Part shown: positions 1 to 8,924 of the stretch, piece after piece
Layout of the letters: every line of letters begins with the position of its first letter
Numbering within the stretch: position 1 is the first letter of the stretch
Source of the DNA: an uncultured Shimia sp.
GTDB lineage: Bacteria > Pseudomonadota > Alphaproteobacteria > Rhodobacterales > Rhodobacteraceae
DNA length: 64,000 bases
Direction: 5' to 3'
Assembly: GCF_947493595.1 (NCBI RefSeq)
Contig: NZ_CANLRL010000002.1
Coordinates: 496,001 to 560,000, forward strand
Program-made: the position numbers and the translations under genes
The notes under the pieces: generated by a model
What the model was told of the DNA's origin: nothing
The model's input: the letters and a program-made list of their open reading frames with translations, nothing else
Databases searched by the model: none

Positions 1-48
1 GAGTGGGTGAGCCAGAGCCGGGCGTTTCGACAGGCTGTTGGGATCTAA
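1..48 (+). CDS. C-terminal end of an unidentified protein (partial)
   Basis: Frame 1 is open from the window edge to a TAA at 46-48 and encodes 15 residues ending in AVGI. It is convergent with msrA and is followed at once by a hairpin, which is what the end of a gene would look like. The fragment is too short to identify, and an open frame of this length could be chance. Confidence 0.3.
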   Translation, partial: EWVSQSRAFRQAVGI

Positions 49-50
49 GG

Positions 51-77
51 GCAGCGCGCAGGGATCCTGCACGCTGC
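51..77. terminator. Hairpin between convergent genes, possible bidirectional terminator
   Basis: The arms GCAGCG and GCAGG pair with CCTGC and CGCTGC around a three-base GAT loop, giving an 11-bp stem with one C-A mismatch. It sits just after the stop of the partial + gene and just beyond the msrA stop. Neither side has a clear T-run, so an intrinsic terminator role is only a guess. Confidence 0.35.
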
Positions 78-90
78 GTGAGACATTTGC

Positions 91-591
91 TTACCCGTTG
101 CGTTTGGGCAGGACCCAATCGGGGCGGGCGAAGTGGCAGGTGTAGCCGCCGACGTTCTTTTCCAGATAGTCCTGGTGATACTCTTCCGCCTGCCAGAAAT
201 CGCAGGCCGGTTCGACCTCGGTCACCACTTTGCCGGGCCAGAGACCGGAGGCGTCGACATCCTTGATGGTGTCCTCGGCCACCGCCTTTTGATCCGCATC
301 GGTGTAGTAAATTGCAGAGCGATAGGAGGTGCCACGGTCGTTGCCCTGACGGTTGGGCGTGGTGGGATCGTGAATCTGGAAGAAGAACTCCAAAAGCTTG
401 CGGTATGAGGTTTTGGCGGGATCAAAAGTGATCTCGATTGCCTCGGCGTGGGTGCCATGGTTTTCATAGGTCGCATTTGACACGTCGCCACCGGTGTAGC
501 CGACGCGGGTGGCCAAAACCCCGTCCATTTTGCGGATCAGATCTTCCATGCCCCAGAAACAGCCACCGGCCAGTACTGCACGTTCGCTCAT
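91..591 (-). CDS. msrA: Peptide-methionine (S)-S-oxide reductase MsrA
   Basis: This 166-residue protein is the usual size for MsrA, which repairs the S epimer of methionine sulfoxide in proteins and as free amino acid. The N-terminus carries the family motif GCFWG with the catalytic cysteine near residue 11. The downstream sequence follows the family, including the Y-x-GG and [11 protein letters not shown] segments, and one further cysteine near residue 129 and another near 151 could serve in resolution. It overlaps msrB by 4 nt (ATGA), so the pair is translationally coupled as an msrB-msrA unit that repairs both sulfoxide epimers. No signal peptide is seen, so it is cytoplasmic. Confidence 0.95.
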   Translation of the reverse strand: MSERAVLAGGCFWGMEDLIRKMDGVLATRVGYTGGDVSNATYENHGTHAEAIEITFDPAKTSYRKLLEFFFQIHDPTTPNRQGNDRGTSYRSAIYYTDADQKAVAEDTIKDVDASGLWPGKVVTEVEPACDFWQAEEYHQDYLEKNVGGYTCHFARPDWVLPKRNG

Positions 592-1040
592 TGGTCGATC
601 TCCTCTACTTGGTCAAGATAGGCGCCATATCCTTCGGCTTCCATATCGTTGCGGTGCACAAACCGCAGGGAGGCGGAGTTGATGCAATAGCGCAGCCCGC
701 CACGGTCCTGTGGACCGTCGGGAAAGACGTGGCCAAGATGGCTGTCGCCGTGTTTGGAACGCACTTCGGTGCGGATCATGCCGGCAGTAGCGTCGTGGTG
801 TTCGGTGACGTGGGCGGTCTCGATGGGCTTGGTGAAGCTGGGCCAGCCGCAGCCGCTTTCATATTTGTCGGAGCTGGCAAACAGCGGCTCGCCGGAGACC
901 ACATCGACATAGATGCCGGGCTCTTTGTTGTACAAGAGCTTGCCGGAGCCGGGGCGTTCGGTGCCGTTTTCCTGAGTGACCCAGAATTGCTCGTCCGTGA
1001 GGGTGGCGATCACATCGGTGTCGCGGGTGTATTTGGTCAT
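588..1040 (-). CDS. msrB: Peptide-methionine (R)-S-oxide reductase MsrB
   Basis: MsrB reduces the R epimer of methionine sulfoxide. The product from the chosen ATG (1040) is 150 residues, starting MTKYTRDTD. An in-frame extension to 1130 would add 30 residues without family character, so I reject it. The catalytic region [11 protein letters not shown] and the ESGCGWPSF segment are both intact. The usual zinc-binding CxxC pairs are absent, which places it with the zinc-free MsrB form. It is the first gene of the msrBA pair, whose 4-nt overlap suggests co-translation. Confidence 0.93.
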   Translation of the reverse strand: MTKYTRDTDVIATLTDEQFWVTQENGTERPGSGKLLYNKEPGIYVDVVSGEPLFASSDKYESGCGWPSFTKPIETAHVTEHHDATAGMIRTEVRSKHGDSHLGHVFPDGPQDRGGLRYCINSASLRFVHRNDMEAEGYGAYLDQVEEIDQ

Positions 1041-1172
1041 GCGCGTCTCCTTCGCTGATCTCAAAGTGGGGATCAGGGTTCTGATGTCAGGCATATGGGA
1101 GGAGACAGGGGTTTGAAAAGGGGGGATCACGCCAGCGTGTCGCAGTGCAACATTTGGCGTGATCTGGATTGG

Positions 1173-1580
1173 TTAGGCTGTGGCGGCGGTGAGAGCCGTG
1201 TCCAGCAGATCTTTGATCTTGGATTTACTGGTGCCTGCGACGATGCGGCCAAGTTCTCGGTCGCCTTTGAGCACCACCAAAGTGGAGCGGCGTGGGATTT
1301 TTAGGGTGCGGGCCAGCTCGGAGTTGCTGTGTTGGTCCCAGTCGACATTGATGAAGGTGATGGCGTCGCCGTAGGCGGGATTGGACTGTTTGAGCGCATT
1401 GATGGCGCGTTCCTGGGCGGCGCAGGTAGTGCACCAGTCGGTTTTGAAATCCAGAAAGACGGTGTCACCAGCGGCGAGGTGTTTTTTCACGAGACCCGGG
1501 GTGTAGTCGGTGGCGGCGCGGGCAGCCATGGGGAAGGCCAGCGTAGCGGCAGCGGAGGCAAGGAAAGTGCGACGGTGCAT
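1173..1580 (-). CDS. Exported thioredoxin-fold protein
   Basis: The 135-residue product begins MHRRTFLASAAATLAF, an RR-containing hydrophobic signal resembling a Tat or Sec leader cleaved near ARA-A. The mature part is a thioredoxin fold with the redox motif CTTC (WCTTC, about residues 49-53). It lies 14 nt downstream of a CcdA-like membrane protein, and this pairing implies that CcdA carries electrons from cytoplasmic thioredoxin to this periplasmic partner. Its target (cytochrome c maturation, MsrPQ or another oxidised protein) cannot be told from sequence. The ATG at 1580 has an AAAGGAG ribosome site. A longer frame running upstream is a shadow of ccdA. Confidence 0.85.
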   Translation of the reverse strand: MHRRTFLASAAATLAFPMAARAATDYTPGLVKKHLAAGDTVFLDFKTDWCTTCAAQERAINALKQSNPAYGDAITFINVDWDQHSNSELARTLKIPRRSTLVVLKGDRELGRIVAGTSKSKIKDLLDTALTAATA

Positions 1581-1594
1581 GAGGGGAACTCCTT

Positions 1595-2308
1595 TTAAAG
1601 GGCAACAGAGAGATCGAGCAGCCATGGGGGCAGGATACCCAAGAGCCAGATTTCGATCATGTGGTGGACATTGAAAAACAGCGCGAGGCCGGTGAGGAAG
1701 AAGACGCCCCCAAGGATAGGGCGGGATTTGGCGGCGATGGCGCGCAGGGTGGCTTGGTGTTTTCCAAGGGCCGAGCGGGCGCCGTAGCCGAGGCCGAGGA
1801 TCAGCGTGGAGACACCGGCGGCAAAGGCGATCATGATGATAGTGGCGTGGGTGAGGCTTTCGCCTTGGGACGCCAGAGCGATGGCACCGCCCAGCGTTGG
1901 GCCGATGCAGGGGGACCAGACGAGGCCGAGGAGCAGGCCACCGAGGAATTGGCCCTGAAGGCTGGTGTGGTCCACGGTGTTGAGCGTGCTGTCTGCGGAG
2001 GCGGCGACGCCTGCGGTGGCGGTGGTGAAGGCGTTGGAAAATTGCGGGACCAGAAGAACGGCGCCAAAGCCCATCATCAGGACAGCGCCCGCTTTTGAGA
2101 GCGTGTCCGGTGTCAGGCCGATGGCGTGGCCAAAGACGGTCACGGCCATGCCAAACACCACAAAGCTGAGGCTCATGCCGAGGGCCAAGGCGGCAGGGCC
2201 GTGGCGCGAGGCTTGCAGCGCGCTGGTCAGCACGATGGGCAAAACCGGCACCACACAGGGGTTGATCAGGGTCAGAAGACCCGCGCCATATGCAAAGAGG
2301 TATTCCAT
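1595..2308 (-). CDS. ccdA: CcdA/DsbD-type transmembrane electron transporter
   Basis: This 237-residue membrane protein has about six hydrophobic segments and the paired Pro-Cys motifs of the family: NPCVVPVLP near residue 16 and SPCIGPTLG in the fourth segment. CcdA moves reducing equivalents from cytoplasmic thioredoxin across the inner membrane. The next gene encodes an exported thioredoxin-fold protein, its likely acceptor. The start at 2308 is preceded by AGAGGACC. The family call is firm, but the symbol is given by family and not by a demonstrated role in cytochrome c assembly. Confidence 0.88.
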   Translation of the reverse strand: MEYLFAYGAGLLTLINPCVVPVLPIVLTSALQASRHGPAALALGMSLSFVVFGMAVTVFGHAIGLTPDTLSKAGAVLMMGFGAVLLVPQFSNAFTTATAGVAASADSTLNTVDHTSLQGQFLGGLLLGLVWSPCIGPTLGGAIALASQGESLTHATIIMIAFAAGVSTLILGLGYGARSALGKHQATLRAIAAKSRPILGGVFFLTGLALFFNVHHMIEIWLLGILPPWLLDLSVAL

Positions 2309-2365
2309 GGTCCTCTTGTGCCAAGGGCGGTGGGAACTGTCATGTCAAAGAGTGGTGACGCGGGA

Positions 2366-3241
2366 TCACTTGGCCGTGTGTGATTGTTTCGAAAGCTGGA
2401 CGGCGAGGATGCCTGCGCAGATCACTGCGACGCCGACGATGTCCCAGAAGCCGAGCCGTTCTCCGAGGATCATGGCGGCGATTGCGACGCCGAAGAAGGG
2501 GTTGAGGAAGTGGAAGGTGGCGGCTTTCACCGCGCCGATGCGGGCCACCAGTGCGAACCAGATCCAGGTGGCGAAAAGGCCCGGCGCGAGGATGGTGTAA
2601 ATGAAAGCAGTCAGCATTTTGGGGTTCCAGTTGACCGTCCAGGTTTCGAAAATCAGCGATGCGACGAAAAGCGTGATCGCGCCGACGTACATTTGCAGGC
2701 CGACTATCATGATCAGGTTGCCGCCGGAGGAGGCGTTGCGCACGGCGAGGGTGGCGATGGCCAAGGCCAACGCGCCGATGACACAGAGCAGGACGCCGAA
2801 GAGGTCGACGCCGTTGCTCAAACGACCCGCCATGATCAGAAGCACCCCGCCAAAGCCGACGATGAGGCCGATGGTGCCCATGGGGCTGAGCTTCTCGCCT
2901 TTGACGGCCCAGCCGAGCAGGGCGACAATCAAGGGCATTGTGGAGGCGATGATCGACGCGAGCGAGGCTTCAATGGTGGTCATCGCGGTGAAGTTTAGGC
3001 CCAAATAAAGTGCGTTTTGGCAGAGGCCAAAGATGATGGTGGCGCGCCATTGGGCGGGTGTCAGGTGCCAGGATTGCCCCAAGGCGCGGGCGATGATCAC
3101 GCCGATGGTGCCGGCGATGGCAAAGCGCAGCGAGGAGATCATCAGCGGCGAGGCGTCGGCCACAATGATGCGCGCGGAGGTGAAGGCAGAGGACCAGATC
3201 AGGGCAAAGAGCAGCCCCATGCCAAGTGCGCGGATGTCCAT
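2366..3241 (-). CDS. EamA/DMT-family exporter
   Basis: The protein has 291 residues with ten predicted hydrophobic segments in two EamA repeats, typical of the drug/metabolite transporter superfamily (RhtA/YdcZ-like). It starts MDIRALGMGLLFALIWSSAF, the usual N-terminus, so I use the ATG at 3241 instead of the in-frame start 25 codons upstream. Members export amino acids, nucleosides or metabolites, and the substrate cannot be predicted. It is separated from ccdA by 57 nt and may share its transcript. Confidence 0.88.
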   Translation of the reverse strand: MDIRALGMGLLFALIWSSAFTSARIIVADASPLMISSLRFAIAGTIGVIIARALGQSWHLTPAQWRATIIFGLCQNALYLGLNFTAMTTIEASLASIIASTMPLIVALLGWAVKGEKLSPMGTIGLIVGFGGVLLIMAGRLSNGVDLFGVLLCVIGALALAIATLAVRNASSGGNLIMIVGLQMYVGAITLFVASLIFETWTVNWNPKMLTAFIYTILAPGLFATWIWFALVARIGAVKAATFHFLNPFFGVAIAAMILGERLGFWDIVGVAVICAGILAVQLSKQSHTAK

Positions 3242-3331
3242 GGTGCCTGCCTCAAGTGGTTGCTTTGTGAAGATGTTCGCTGGCGCGATGTAAACGCAAC
3301 GGCAAGCGGGCTGCAAGCGGTGGTTTTGAGG

Positions 3332-4396
3332 TCAGGCTTTGGCGCGTTTGAGCAGGCCGCGCAGACTCCGGCGGCGGCGTTGCCGTTTTTCCGGATCAAG
3401 CGGGAAAAAGGCGTCCACCACGATGTAGGCGATTAGCACAAAGATCAGCGCGTTGCCGATTTGCACAAGGCGGTCGATCATTTTTACATCTGCATCATCG
3501 CCAAAAGGCGCTATGGAGCCGCCAAACAAGATCACTGTGGTGGTAAGCGCGGTGCCGCCCATGGAGGCGTCGGGCCGGTCTGAGATGAACCAGTAGGACA
3601 GCAGGAAGGCGGCAACGGTGAAAACCAGTAAGGCGGTGAGCATCAGAGGGGCGATGACGGTCAGCTCGTAGCAGGCGATTGAGACCAAGCCGCCAATGAA
3701 GTTTGCCTTCATCATGTTTTTGGCCACTACAGGGCCTGCGGCAGTTGCGGCAGAGAGCTGCTGTGACAGGATGGCCACGAACAACAGTGTGACCAGCGCG
3801 CCGCTACCAATCAGGTAGAAGTAGATCGCAAAGGGAATGGTGACCAGCGACATGCGCAGGACCAGCCGATTGGGGTCGTAGTGCGGCGCGGCAGGTTTGG
3901 CGGCAGCTGCGGCACCTTGCGGCGTGGGTGGGAAGAAGTGGAACATCGCCACGGTCCAGAGCCACGCGAGCACGAGGTTCAGGGGGATCCAGATCACCAA
4001 GATCAGCGCGAGGTCTTGGGAGGTGAGCACCAGAGTTGGCAGCATCAATGCCGCCATGAGAGCCAGCACCACGCTCAGCATGCCTGCGCCTTTGGTGGAC
4101 CAATAGAAACAGGTGGCCACAGCGAGTGCGAGGGCCATGAGGAAGGCCACGGGGTAAGGCGCAAGTGCGGTGGAGAACACCCAGGACGCCACCAGAAACA
4201 CCACCGCCTGCCGGAACAATGTGCGGATGGCGATGGGCGGCATCGGGCCGGGGGCTTGTAAGAACAGCACCACAAACACGGTGCAGATTGTGGCCAGAGG
4301 CCAGCCGATCAGGATGGCGAGCGCAAAGCTGCCGGACACGCCGGTTGCCAAGCGCAGGCCACGCCGCTCTAGGGCTGGATCGACCTCAATAGGCAT
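3332..4396 (-). CDS. DUF2955/FUSC-like inner-membrane efflux subunit
   Basis: This 354-residue protein has two groups of transmembrane helices, roughly residues 15-145 and 195-310, separated by a cytoplasmic linker. That is the DUF2955 layout related to the FUSC/AaeB family. Such proteins work with a HlyD-type periplasmic adaptor to export aromatic acids or similar compounds. The adaptor gene lies directly upstream and overlaps by 11 nt, with an AI-2E-family gene upstream of that, forming a three-gene operon. No outer-membrane channel gene is adjacent, as is common for AaeAB systems. The substrate is unknown. Confidence 0.75.
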   Translation of the reverse strand: MPIEVDPALERRGLRLATGVSGSFALAILIGWPLATICTVFVVLFLQAPGPMPPIAIRTLFRQAVVFLVASWVFSTALAPYPVAFLMALALAVATCFYWSTKGAGMLSVVLALMAALMLPTLVLTSQDLALILVIWIPLNLVLAWLWTVAMFHFFPPTPQGAAAAAKPAAPHYDPNRLVLRMSLVTIPFAIYFYLIGSGALVTLLFVAILSQQLSAATAAGPVVAKNMMKANFIGGLVSIACYELTVIAPLMLTALLVFTVAAFLLSYWFISDRPDASMGGTALTTTVILFGGSIAPFGDDADVKMIDRLVQIGNALIFVLIAYIVVDAFFPLDPEKRQRRRRSLRGLLKRAKA

Positions 4397-5450
4397 AAGA
4401 CAGCCAGGACACCATTTTGATGTACACACGGCCCACCAGATTCAGGAAGGCGTTGTCGTTAGTGTAGACAATCACATCGGCCTGTCCGTTCACGTTAAAC
4501 CGCACGTCGTCGGTTTCGTCACCTTCGGTGTAGCCGGGCAGGATGATGCGCAGGGCGAAGCGTTGCGGATCGCGCAGCCAGCCATTGGCGCGCGGGATTT
4601 CTGTGGCCTCCCCCGGTTTGCTTTTGGTGCCGTCCGAACTTGCGGCGCTGAGGCTGGCCACCTCACCTTTGAAGATTTTGCCAGGGTGCATGTCGAGCAC
4701 CACATCCACCGGATCGCCTATCTTGACGTTGCCAAGGTTGTTTTCGGTCAGATAGGCCTCGACCCAGACGTTGCTGGCGTCGATGAAGGTCATCAGGCTT
4801 TGGCCGGATTTGGCGTAGTTGCCCTCGGCGATGTCCAGATCCGAGAGCACACCGCGGGCGGGGGCTTCAAGTTCTGTCCAGCTGAGTTTTAGTTCGGCGT
4901 CGGCCAGTTTGGCCAAGGCGGCTTGAATGCGGGGGTTGTCGGCGCCGGTGCTGCCAAGCGCTTTTTTCTCGCTTTCAAGGTTTGCCTCCGCTTGATCCAA
5001 CTCTGCTTCCGCATCCGCCAAGAGGCGTCTGGATTCGTCGGCTTTAGCAATGGCCACCAAACCCTTTTTCTCTAGATCAAACACACGGGCGGATTGCAGG
5101 CGTTCGGTTTCCAGATCCGTTTGCGCGCGGGTGACGCGGGCTTGGGCACTGCTGACGTCCGCGCTGTCAGCCCCCACGTCTTGCGTGGCGCGCTCCAAAT
5201 CGGCTTCGGCGCTTTGCTTCTGGATCTCAAACTGTCGTGGATCGATGCGGGCAATCACTGTGCCCGCTTCGACAATTTCGCCATTGCCGGCGTTGATTTC
5301 AATCACCGTGCCGGACACCTGTGGGGTGACCGGCGTGATGATCGCTTTCACGCGGGCGTTGGAGGTAAACGGCGTGATGCGATCAGCCGCAAGATACCAG
5401 GACACCACTATGAAGAGGAGAGCGAGGATGCTCCAGAACGTGCGCTTCAT
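4386..5450 (-). CDS. HlyD-family periplasmic adaptor (membrane fusion protein)
   Basis: The 354-residue protein has an N-terminal transmembrane anchor (about residues 5-22), a split biotinyl-lipoyl domain beginning VTPQVSGTVIEINAGNGE, a long alpha-hairpin rich in Ala, Glu and Gln (about 75-190), then a beta-barrel region. This is the EmrA/AaeA architecture. It would bridge the DUF2955 membrane protein to an outer-membrane channel. Its start overlaps the AI-2E gene by 4 nt and its 3' end overlaps the DUF2955 gene by 11 nt, so the three are co-translated. Confidence 0.88.
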   Translation of the reverse strand: MKRTFWSILALLFIVVSWYLAADRITPFTSNARVKAIITPVTPQVSGTVIEINAGNGEIVEAGTVIARIDPRQFEIQKQSAEADLERATQDVGADSADVSSAQARVTRAQTDLETERLQSARVFDLEKKGLVAIAKADESRRLLADAEAELDQAEANLESEKKALGSTGADNPRIQAALAKLADAELKLSWTELEAPARGVLSDLDIAEGNYAKSGQSLMTFIDASNVWVEAYLTENNLGNVKIGDPVDVVLDMHPGKIFKGEVASLSAASSDGTKSKPGEATEIPRANGWLRDPQRFALRIILPGYTEGDETDDVRFNVNGQADVIVYTNDNAFLNLVGRVYIKMVSWLSYAY

Positions 5451-6532
5451 TGGCGGGCTTCCTCTAACGCTTCGGCATCCGCTTCGATTTCCTCAGCCAC
5501 GTCGGCCTCCATCCAGGCAACCACAAGTTCGTAGAACACGGACAGGATCACCGGACCAATGAAGATACCGATCAGGCCACCGGACAATACGCCGCCAATC
5601 ACGCCTACCAAGATCACGAGAATGGGCGTGTTGAGGCCTTTGGCGATGAAGATCGGACGCAGGAAATTGTCCATTAACATCAGGGGAATCATGATGGCGG
5701 TGAACAAAAGGGCTGCGCCTGTGCCCATGGAGCCCCAAGCCCAGATCACCAGAGGAATCACAACGATCGTTGGTCCCACTTGAATGATGCCAAGGATAAG
5801 GACGACAACGGCCAATGGCCCCGCAGCCTCGATGCCAAACAGCACCATTACAACACCCATGAGACCTGCTTGGATTGCAGCCACGCCAAGCACGCCGCGA
5901 GACACGTTGCGCACGGTGGCGGCGGCCATTTCGACAAATTCACCCCCTTTGGGGGCAAAGACTCGGTTGCCAAATTTCTGCACCATGTCGCCAAGCTTTG
6001 GCCCCGGCGACAGCATCATGCCCATCACAATCACAGAAAGCGCCATGGCCAGCAATTGGAAGCTGAGCCCCGCGACCGCCCCGCCTATGGTGGAGGCAAA
6101 ACCCAACACCACATCGCCGTAGCGCTCCAAAGCAAGGGCAAGGTTGTTGTTGAACAGGTTCCAGATTTCGGTGGCCTTGGGGCCAACAAGGGCGAGTTCG
6201 TTTAACCCTTCGGGGGCTGGTGGTAGATCAAGCTTGCCAGTTTGAAGTTTGTCGCTGAGCTCATTGAAGTGGGCAAAAAAGCTGCTCACCGAGGCCCAGA
6301 GCGGGCCAATCGTCAGGCCGAGACCCAATAGCGTGATGAGGGTGGATGCCCAGCCACGGCGCCCGCCAAGTTTGTTAGAAAGCCAGTCAAACAGGGGGTA
6401 AATCGCCACTGCGAGTATGATGGCCCAGACCACAATGCCGGAGAGCGGCAAGATGATGGTGAAGGCGGCAAAAGCAAAGACGCCCAGAAACAGAAGGCGA
6501 ATGCCCAAGTCAATCAATCGTCGTTCATCCAT
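5447..6532 (-). CDS. AI-2E-family (PerM/TqsA) transporter
   Basis: The 361-residue membrane protein shows the AI-2E exporter family pattern: two N-terminal helices, a soluble middle region and a C-terminal helical bundle with the conserved PLVIWAWGSM and IPLMLMDNFLRP segments. Some members export autoinducer-2 while others are Na+/H+ or organic-solute carriers, so quorum sensing should not be assumed. It is the first gene of the operon with HlyD and DUF2955 proteins and may supply or assist that efflux system. Start ATG 6532 lies opposite the divergent ion channel gene. Confidence 0.85.
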   Translation of the reverse strand: MDERRLIDLGIRLLFLGVFAFAAFTIILPLSGIVVWAIILAVAIYPLFDWLSNKLGGRRGWASTLITLLGLGLTIGPLWASVSSFFAHFNELSDKLQTGKLDLPPAPEGLNELALVGPKATEIWNLFNNNLALALERYGDVVLGFASTIGGAVAGLSFQLLAMALSVIVMGMMLSPGPKLGDMVQKFGNRVFAPKGGEFVEMAAATVRNVSRGVLGVAAIQAGLMGVVMVLFGIEAAGPLAVVVLILGIIQVGPTIVVIPLVIWAWGSMGTGAALLFTAIMIPLMLMDNFLRPIFIAKGLNTPILVILVGVIGGVLSGGLIGIFIGPVILSVFYELVVAWMEADVAEEIEADAEALEEARQ

Positions 6533-6647
6533 CGCAAAGTCCTTCCCAAATTGTTCAAATTCCGCGTAGGCTGGCCGAGTATTTATGGCTTATGCGGTTG
6601 TTATGACGGCATCTTTGCACAGCCTTAGGTGATTTGAGGACAAAAAA

Positions 6648-7304
6648 ATGAACAGCGGAAGCGAAATGACGGTGTCTGAGAGCTTTTTTCAGAAACACAG
6701 GTGGTCCATCCTGTTGGGTTTGTTGGTTTCATTGATGTTGCTGGATGGATTGGATGATCGCTTCGGTTGGGCCAGTACAGCTGGATTGTGGGGGATGAGC
6801 TTTTTGTTTCTGGGGGTCGTCGGCGCAACCGAGCGGAATACGTTTTTGCGCGTCACCATGGCGGTGCCGGTGATGGCCTGGTTTGTATTGCTGATCATGG
6901 CAGAGTTTTTGGGCATGTCCGTGAACGGCGGGATGTATGCTTTGGCGGCAATCATGCTGTTTGGCTCGATGATCATCAGTTTTCGACAGCTGTTTGCGCC
7001 GGTGCATTCGGAATATGAGCGGTTGTCCAGCGGAGTGTTTGGCTATCTGTTGATCGCGATGTTGTGGGGCTTGGCCTATTGGCGGATTGAAGCGGCCTAT
7101 CCGGGGTCGTTCAACATGCCGGAGGATATTGCGGGGCAGAAGGCCGGGTTTGTGTATTTCTCGATGATCACCATGACCACGGTGGGCTACGGCGAGATCA
7201 CCCCGGCGGCGAGCCTGACGCGCATGTTGACGGGTATGCAGGCTATTGTGGGCACAATGTTTGTCGCAATCTTCATTGGCCGCATCGTGGGGCGTTTGAA
7301 ATGA
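6648..7304 (+). CDS. Two-pore-helix-type potassium channel protein
   Basis: The 218-residue protein has about four hydrophobic segments in the first 120 residues, followed by a classical pore loop with selectivity filter TTVGYGEITP (about residues 180-189) and a final pore-lining helix. It ends right after that helix (GRIVGRLK), so it lacks a cytosolic RCK/TrkA or cyclic-nucleotide domain, and any gating must lie in the membrane part. A GAGGA ribosome site at 6636-6640 supports the ATG at 6648. It overlaps the VOC gene by 4 nt. Confidence 0.88.
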   Translation: MNSGSEMTVSESFFQKHRWSILLGLLVSLMLLDGLDDRFGWASTAGLWGMSFLFLGVVGATERNTFLRVTMAVPVMAWFVLLIMAEFLGMSVNGGMYALAAIMLFGSMIISFRQLFAPVHSEYERLSSGVFGYLLIAMLWGLAYWRIEAAYPGSFNMPEDIAGQKAGFVYFSMITMTTVGYGEITPAASLTRMLTGMQAIVGTMFVAIFIGRIVGRLK

Positions 7305-7684
7305 CGGATGTCACGGCGCAGATCACCTGGGTTTACACCGAGACATTGGATGCAGCGGCGGGGTTCTATCGCGATGTTTTGCGCCTGCCAGTGGTGCGTG
7401 ATGCGGGCAGTGCGTTGATCTTTGAGACCGCGCCGGGGGCACGGTTGGGGTTGTGTGAGGCCTTTGATGGGCGGATTGTGGAGCCCAAAGGCGGTATGAT
7501 CACGCTGTTGGTTGCCGACCGCGGGGCGGTGGATGACTGGTATCGGCGGGTGACGGAGGCGGGTGCGACTGTGCGCGGCGCGCCGGAGGTTTTGGAGCGC
7601 TTCGGGATCTACAGTTTCTTTTGCGAAGACCCGAATGGCTATCAGGTTGAGGTGCAGTGCTTTTTGGATGAGGCGCCGCAGTAA
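7301..7684 (+). CDS. VOC-superfamily (glyoxalase/bleomycin resistance-like) protein
   Basis: This 127-residue protein has the single-domain vicinal oxygen chelate fold: an N-terminal beta-alpha-beta unit beginning ITWVYTETLDAAAGFYRDVL and a C-terminal FFCEDPNGYQVEVQ motif that carries the usual metal-ligand glutamate. VOC proteins range from lyases and dioxygenases to drug-binding proteins, and nothing here fixes the substrate. Translation is coupled to the channel gene by a 4-nt overlap, which suggests shared expression but no obvious shared function. Confidence 0.82.
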   Translation: MTDVTAQITWVYTETLDAAAGFYRDVLRLPVVRDAGSALIFETAPGARLGLCEAFDGRIVEPKGGMITLLVADRGAVDDWYRRVTEAGATVRGAPEVLERFGIYSFFCEDPNGYQVEVQCFLDEAPQ

Positions 7685-7817
7685 TCAGGTCATGCCAAAA
7701 GCGTTTCCCTTGTTAAGAGAGTGTGGCTTTGGCGAGGCTAAGAGCCGCAATTACTCTGTGCAATCTTTCCCCTTGGCGGCAATGACGCTAAAGGTGCGGT
7801 GAAACGGGAGTTGCCGC

Positions 7818-8924
7818 ATGTCGATGAATAGCTTTGGACATCTTTTTCGCGTCACCACTTGGGGTGAGAGCCACGGGCCTGCGCTGGGCGCGACGGTGGA
7901 TGGGTGCCCTCCGGGGGTGCCGGTGGATGAGGCGATGTTGCAGCAGTGGCTGGACAAGCGTCGCCCTGGTCAAAACAAAAACACCACACAGCGCAACGAG
8001 CCGGACGCGGTGAAGATCCTGTCCGGTGTGTTTGAGGGCAAGACCACGGGCACGTCCATCCAGCTGATGATCGAAAACACCGATCAGCGCAGCCGTGATT
8101 ATGGTGAGATCAGTCAGACCTTCCGTCCGGGGCATGCGGACATCACCTATCACATGAAATACGGCAACCGCGACTATCGTGGCGGCGGGCGTAGCTCTGC
8201 CCGCGAAACAGCCGCGCGAGTGGCCGCCGGTGGTATTGCGCGGGAAGCGATCAAGGCGATTGCGCCCAATCTTGAGATCAAAGGTTACATGACCAAGATG
8301 GGCGCGATGGAGATTGATCGCGAGAACTTCCATTGGGACGCGATTGACCGCAATGATTTCTGGATTCCACAGAGTGCCGACGTGGCGCAAAAGTGGGAAG
8401 ACTACCTGCAAAAGCTGCGCAAAGAGCACGACAGTGTTGGTGGCGTGGTCGAGGTTGTGGCGCGCAATGTGCCCGCCGGGATTGGCGCGCCGATCTATAG
8501 CAAGCTTGATACCGATCTGGCGGCGGCGATGATGTCGATCAACGCCGTGAAAGGCGTGGAGATTGGCGAAGGCATGGCGGCGGCGGGGCTGAAAGGCTCT
8601 GAGAATGCCGATGAGATTTTCATGGGTAATGACGGCCAGCCGGTGTTTTCGTCCAACCACGCAGGCGGCATTTTGGGCGGTATTTCCACCGGTCAGGATG
8701 TTGTGGTGCGTTTTGCTGTGAAACCGACAAGTTCGATCCTCACCCCGCGTAAGTCGATCCGGATTGATGGCAGCCCAACCGAGGTGATCACCAAGGGCCG
8801 GCATGACCCCTGTGTCGGTATTCGCGCGGTGCCCGTAGGTGAGGCGATGATGGCCTGTGTTATTCTGGATCATTTGCTGCTGCATCGTGGTCAGGTTGGC
8901 GAAAACCAAGGCAAGATTGGCTGA
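7818..8924 (+). CDS. aroC: Chorismate synthase
   Basis: The 368-residue product matches AroC throughout. Visible signatures are GESHGPALG near the N-terminus, the [10 protein letters not shown] segment near residue 120 and the C-terminal R-KSIRIDG and [13 protein letters not shown] motifs. It converts 5-enolpyruvylshikimate-3-phosphate to chorismate using reduced FMN, the last common step of aromatic amino acid synthesis. A GGGAG site precedes the ATG. Its TGA overlaps the ATG of the next gene, an HD-domain protein, by 1 nt. Confidence 0.97.
   Translation: MSMNSFGHLFRVTTWGESHGPALGATVDGCPPGVPVDEAMLQQWLDKRRPGQNKNTTQRNEPDAVKILSGVFEGKTTGTSIQLMIENTDQRSRDYGEISQTFRPGHADITYHMKYGNRDYRGGGRSSARETAARVAAGGIAREAIKAIAPNLEIKGYMTKMGAMEIDRENFHWDAIDRNDFWIPQSADVAQKWEDYLQKLRKEHDSVGGVVEVVARNVPAGIGAPIYSKLDTDLAAAMMSINAVKGVEIGEGMAAAGLKGSENADEIFMGNDGQPVFSSNHAGGILGGISTGQDVVVRFAVKPTSSILTPRKSIRIDGSPTEVITKGRHDPCVGIRAVPVGEAMMACVILDHLLLHRGQVGENQGKIG

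Noticed and set aside
3-266. 87-residue plus-strand frame at the left edge
   Set aside because: It runs antisense into msrA and is arginine/proline-rich with no domain, so it is a shadow.
1581-2324. Extension of the thioredoxin-like frame across ccdA
   Set aside because: The extra 248 codons read through ccdA in another frame; the ATG at 1580 has a ribosome site and a signal peptide.
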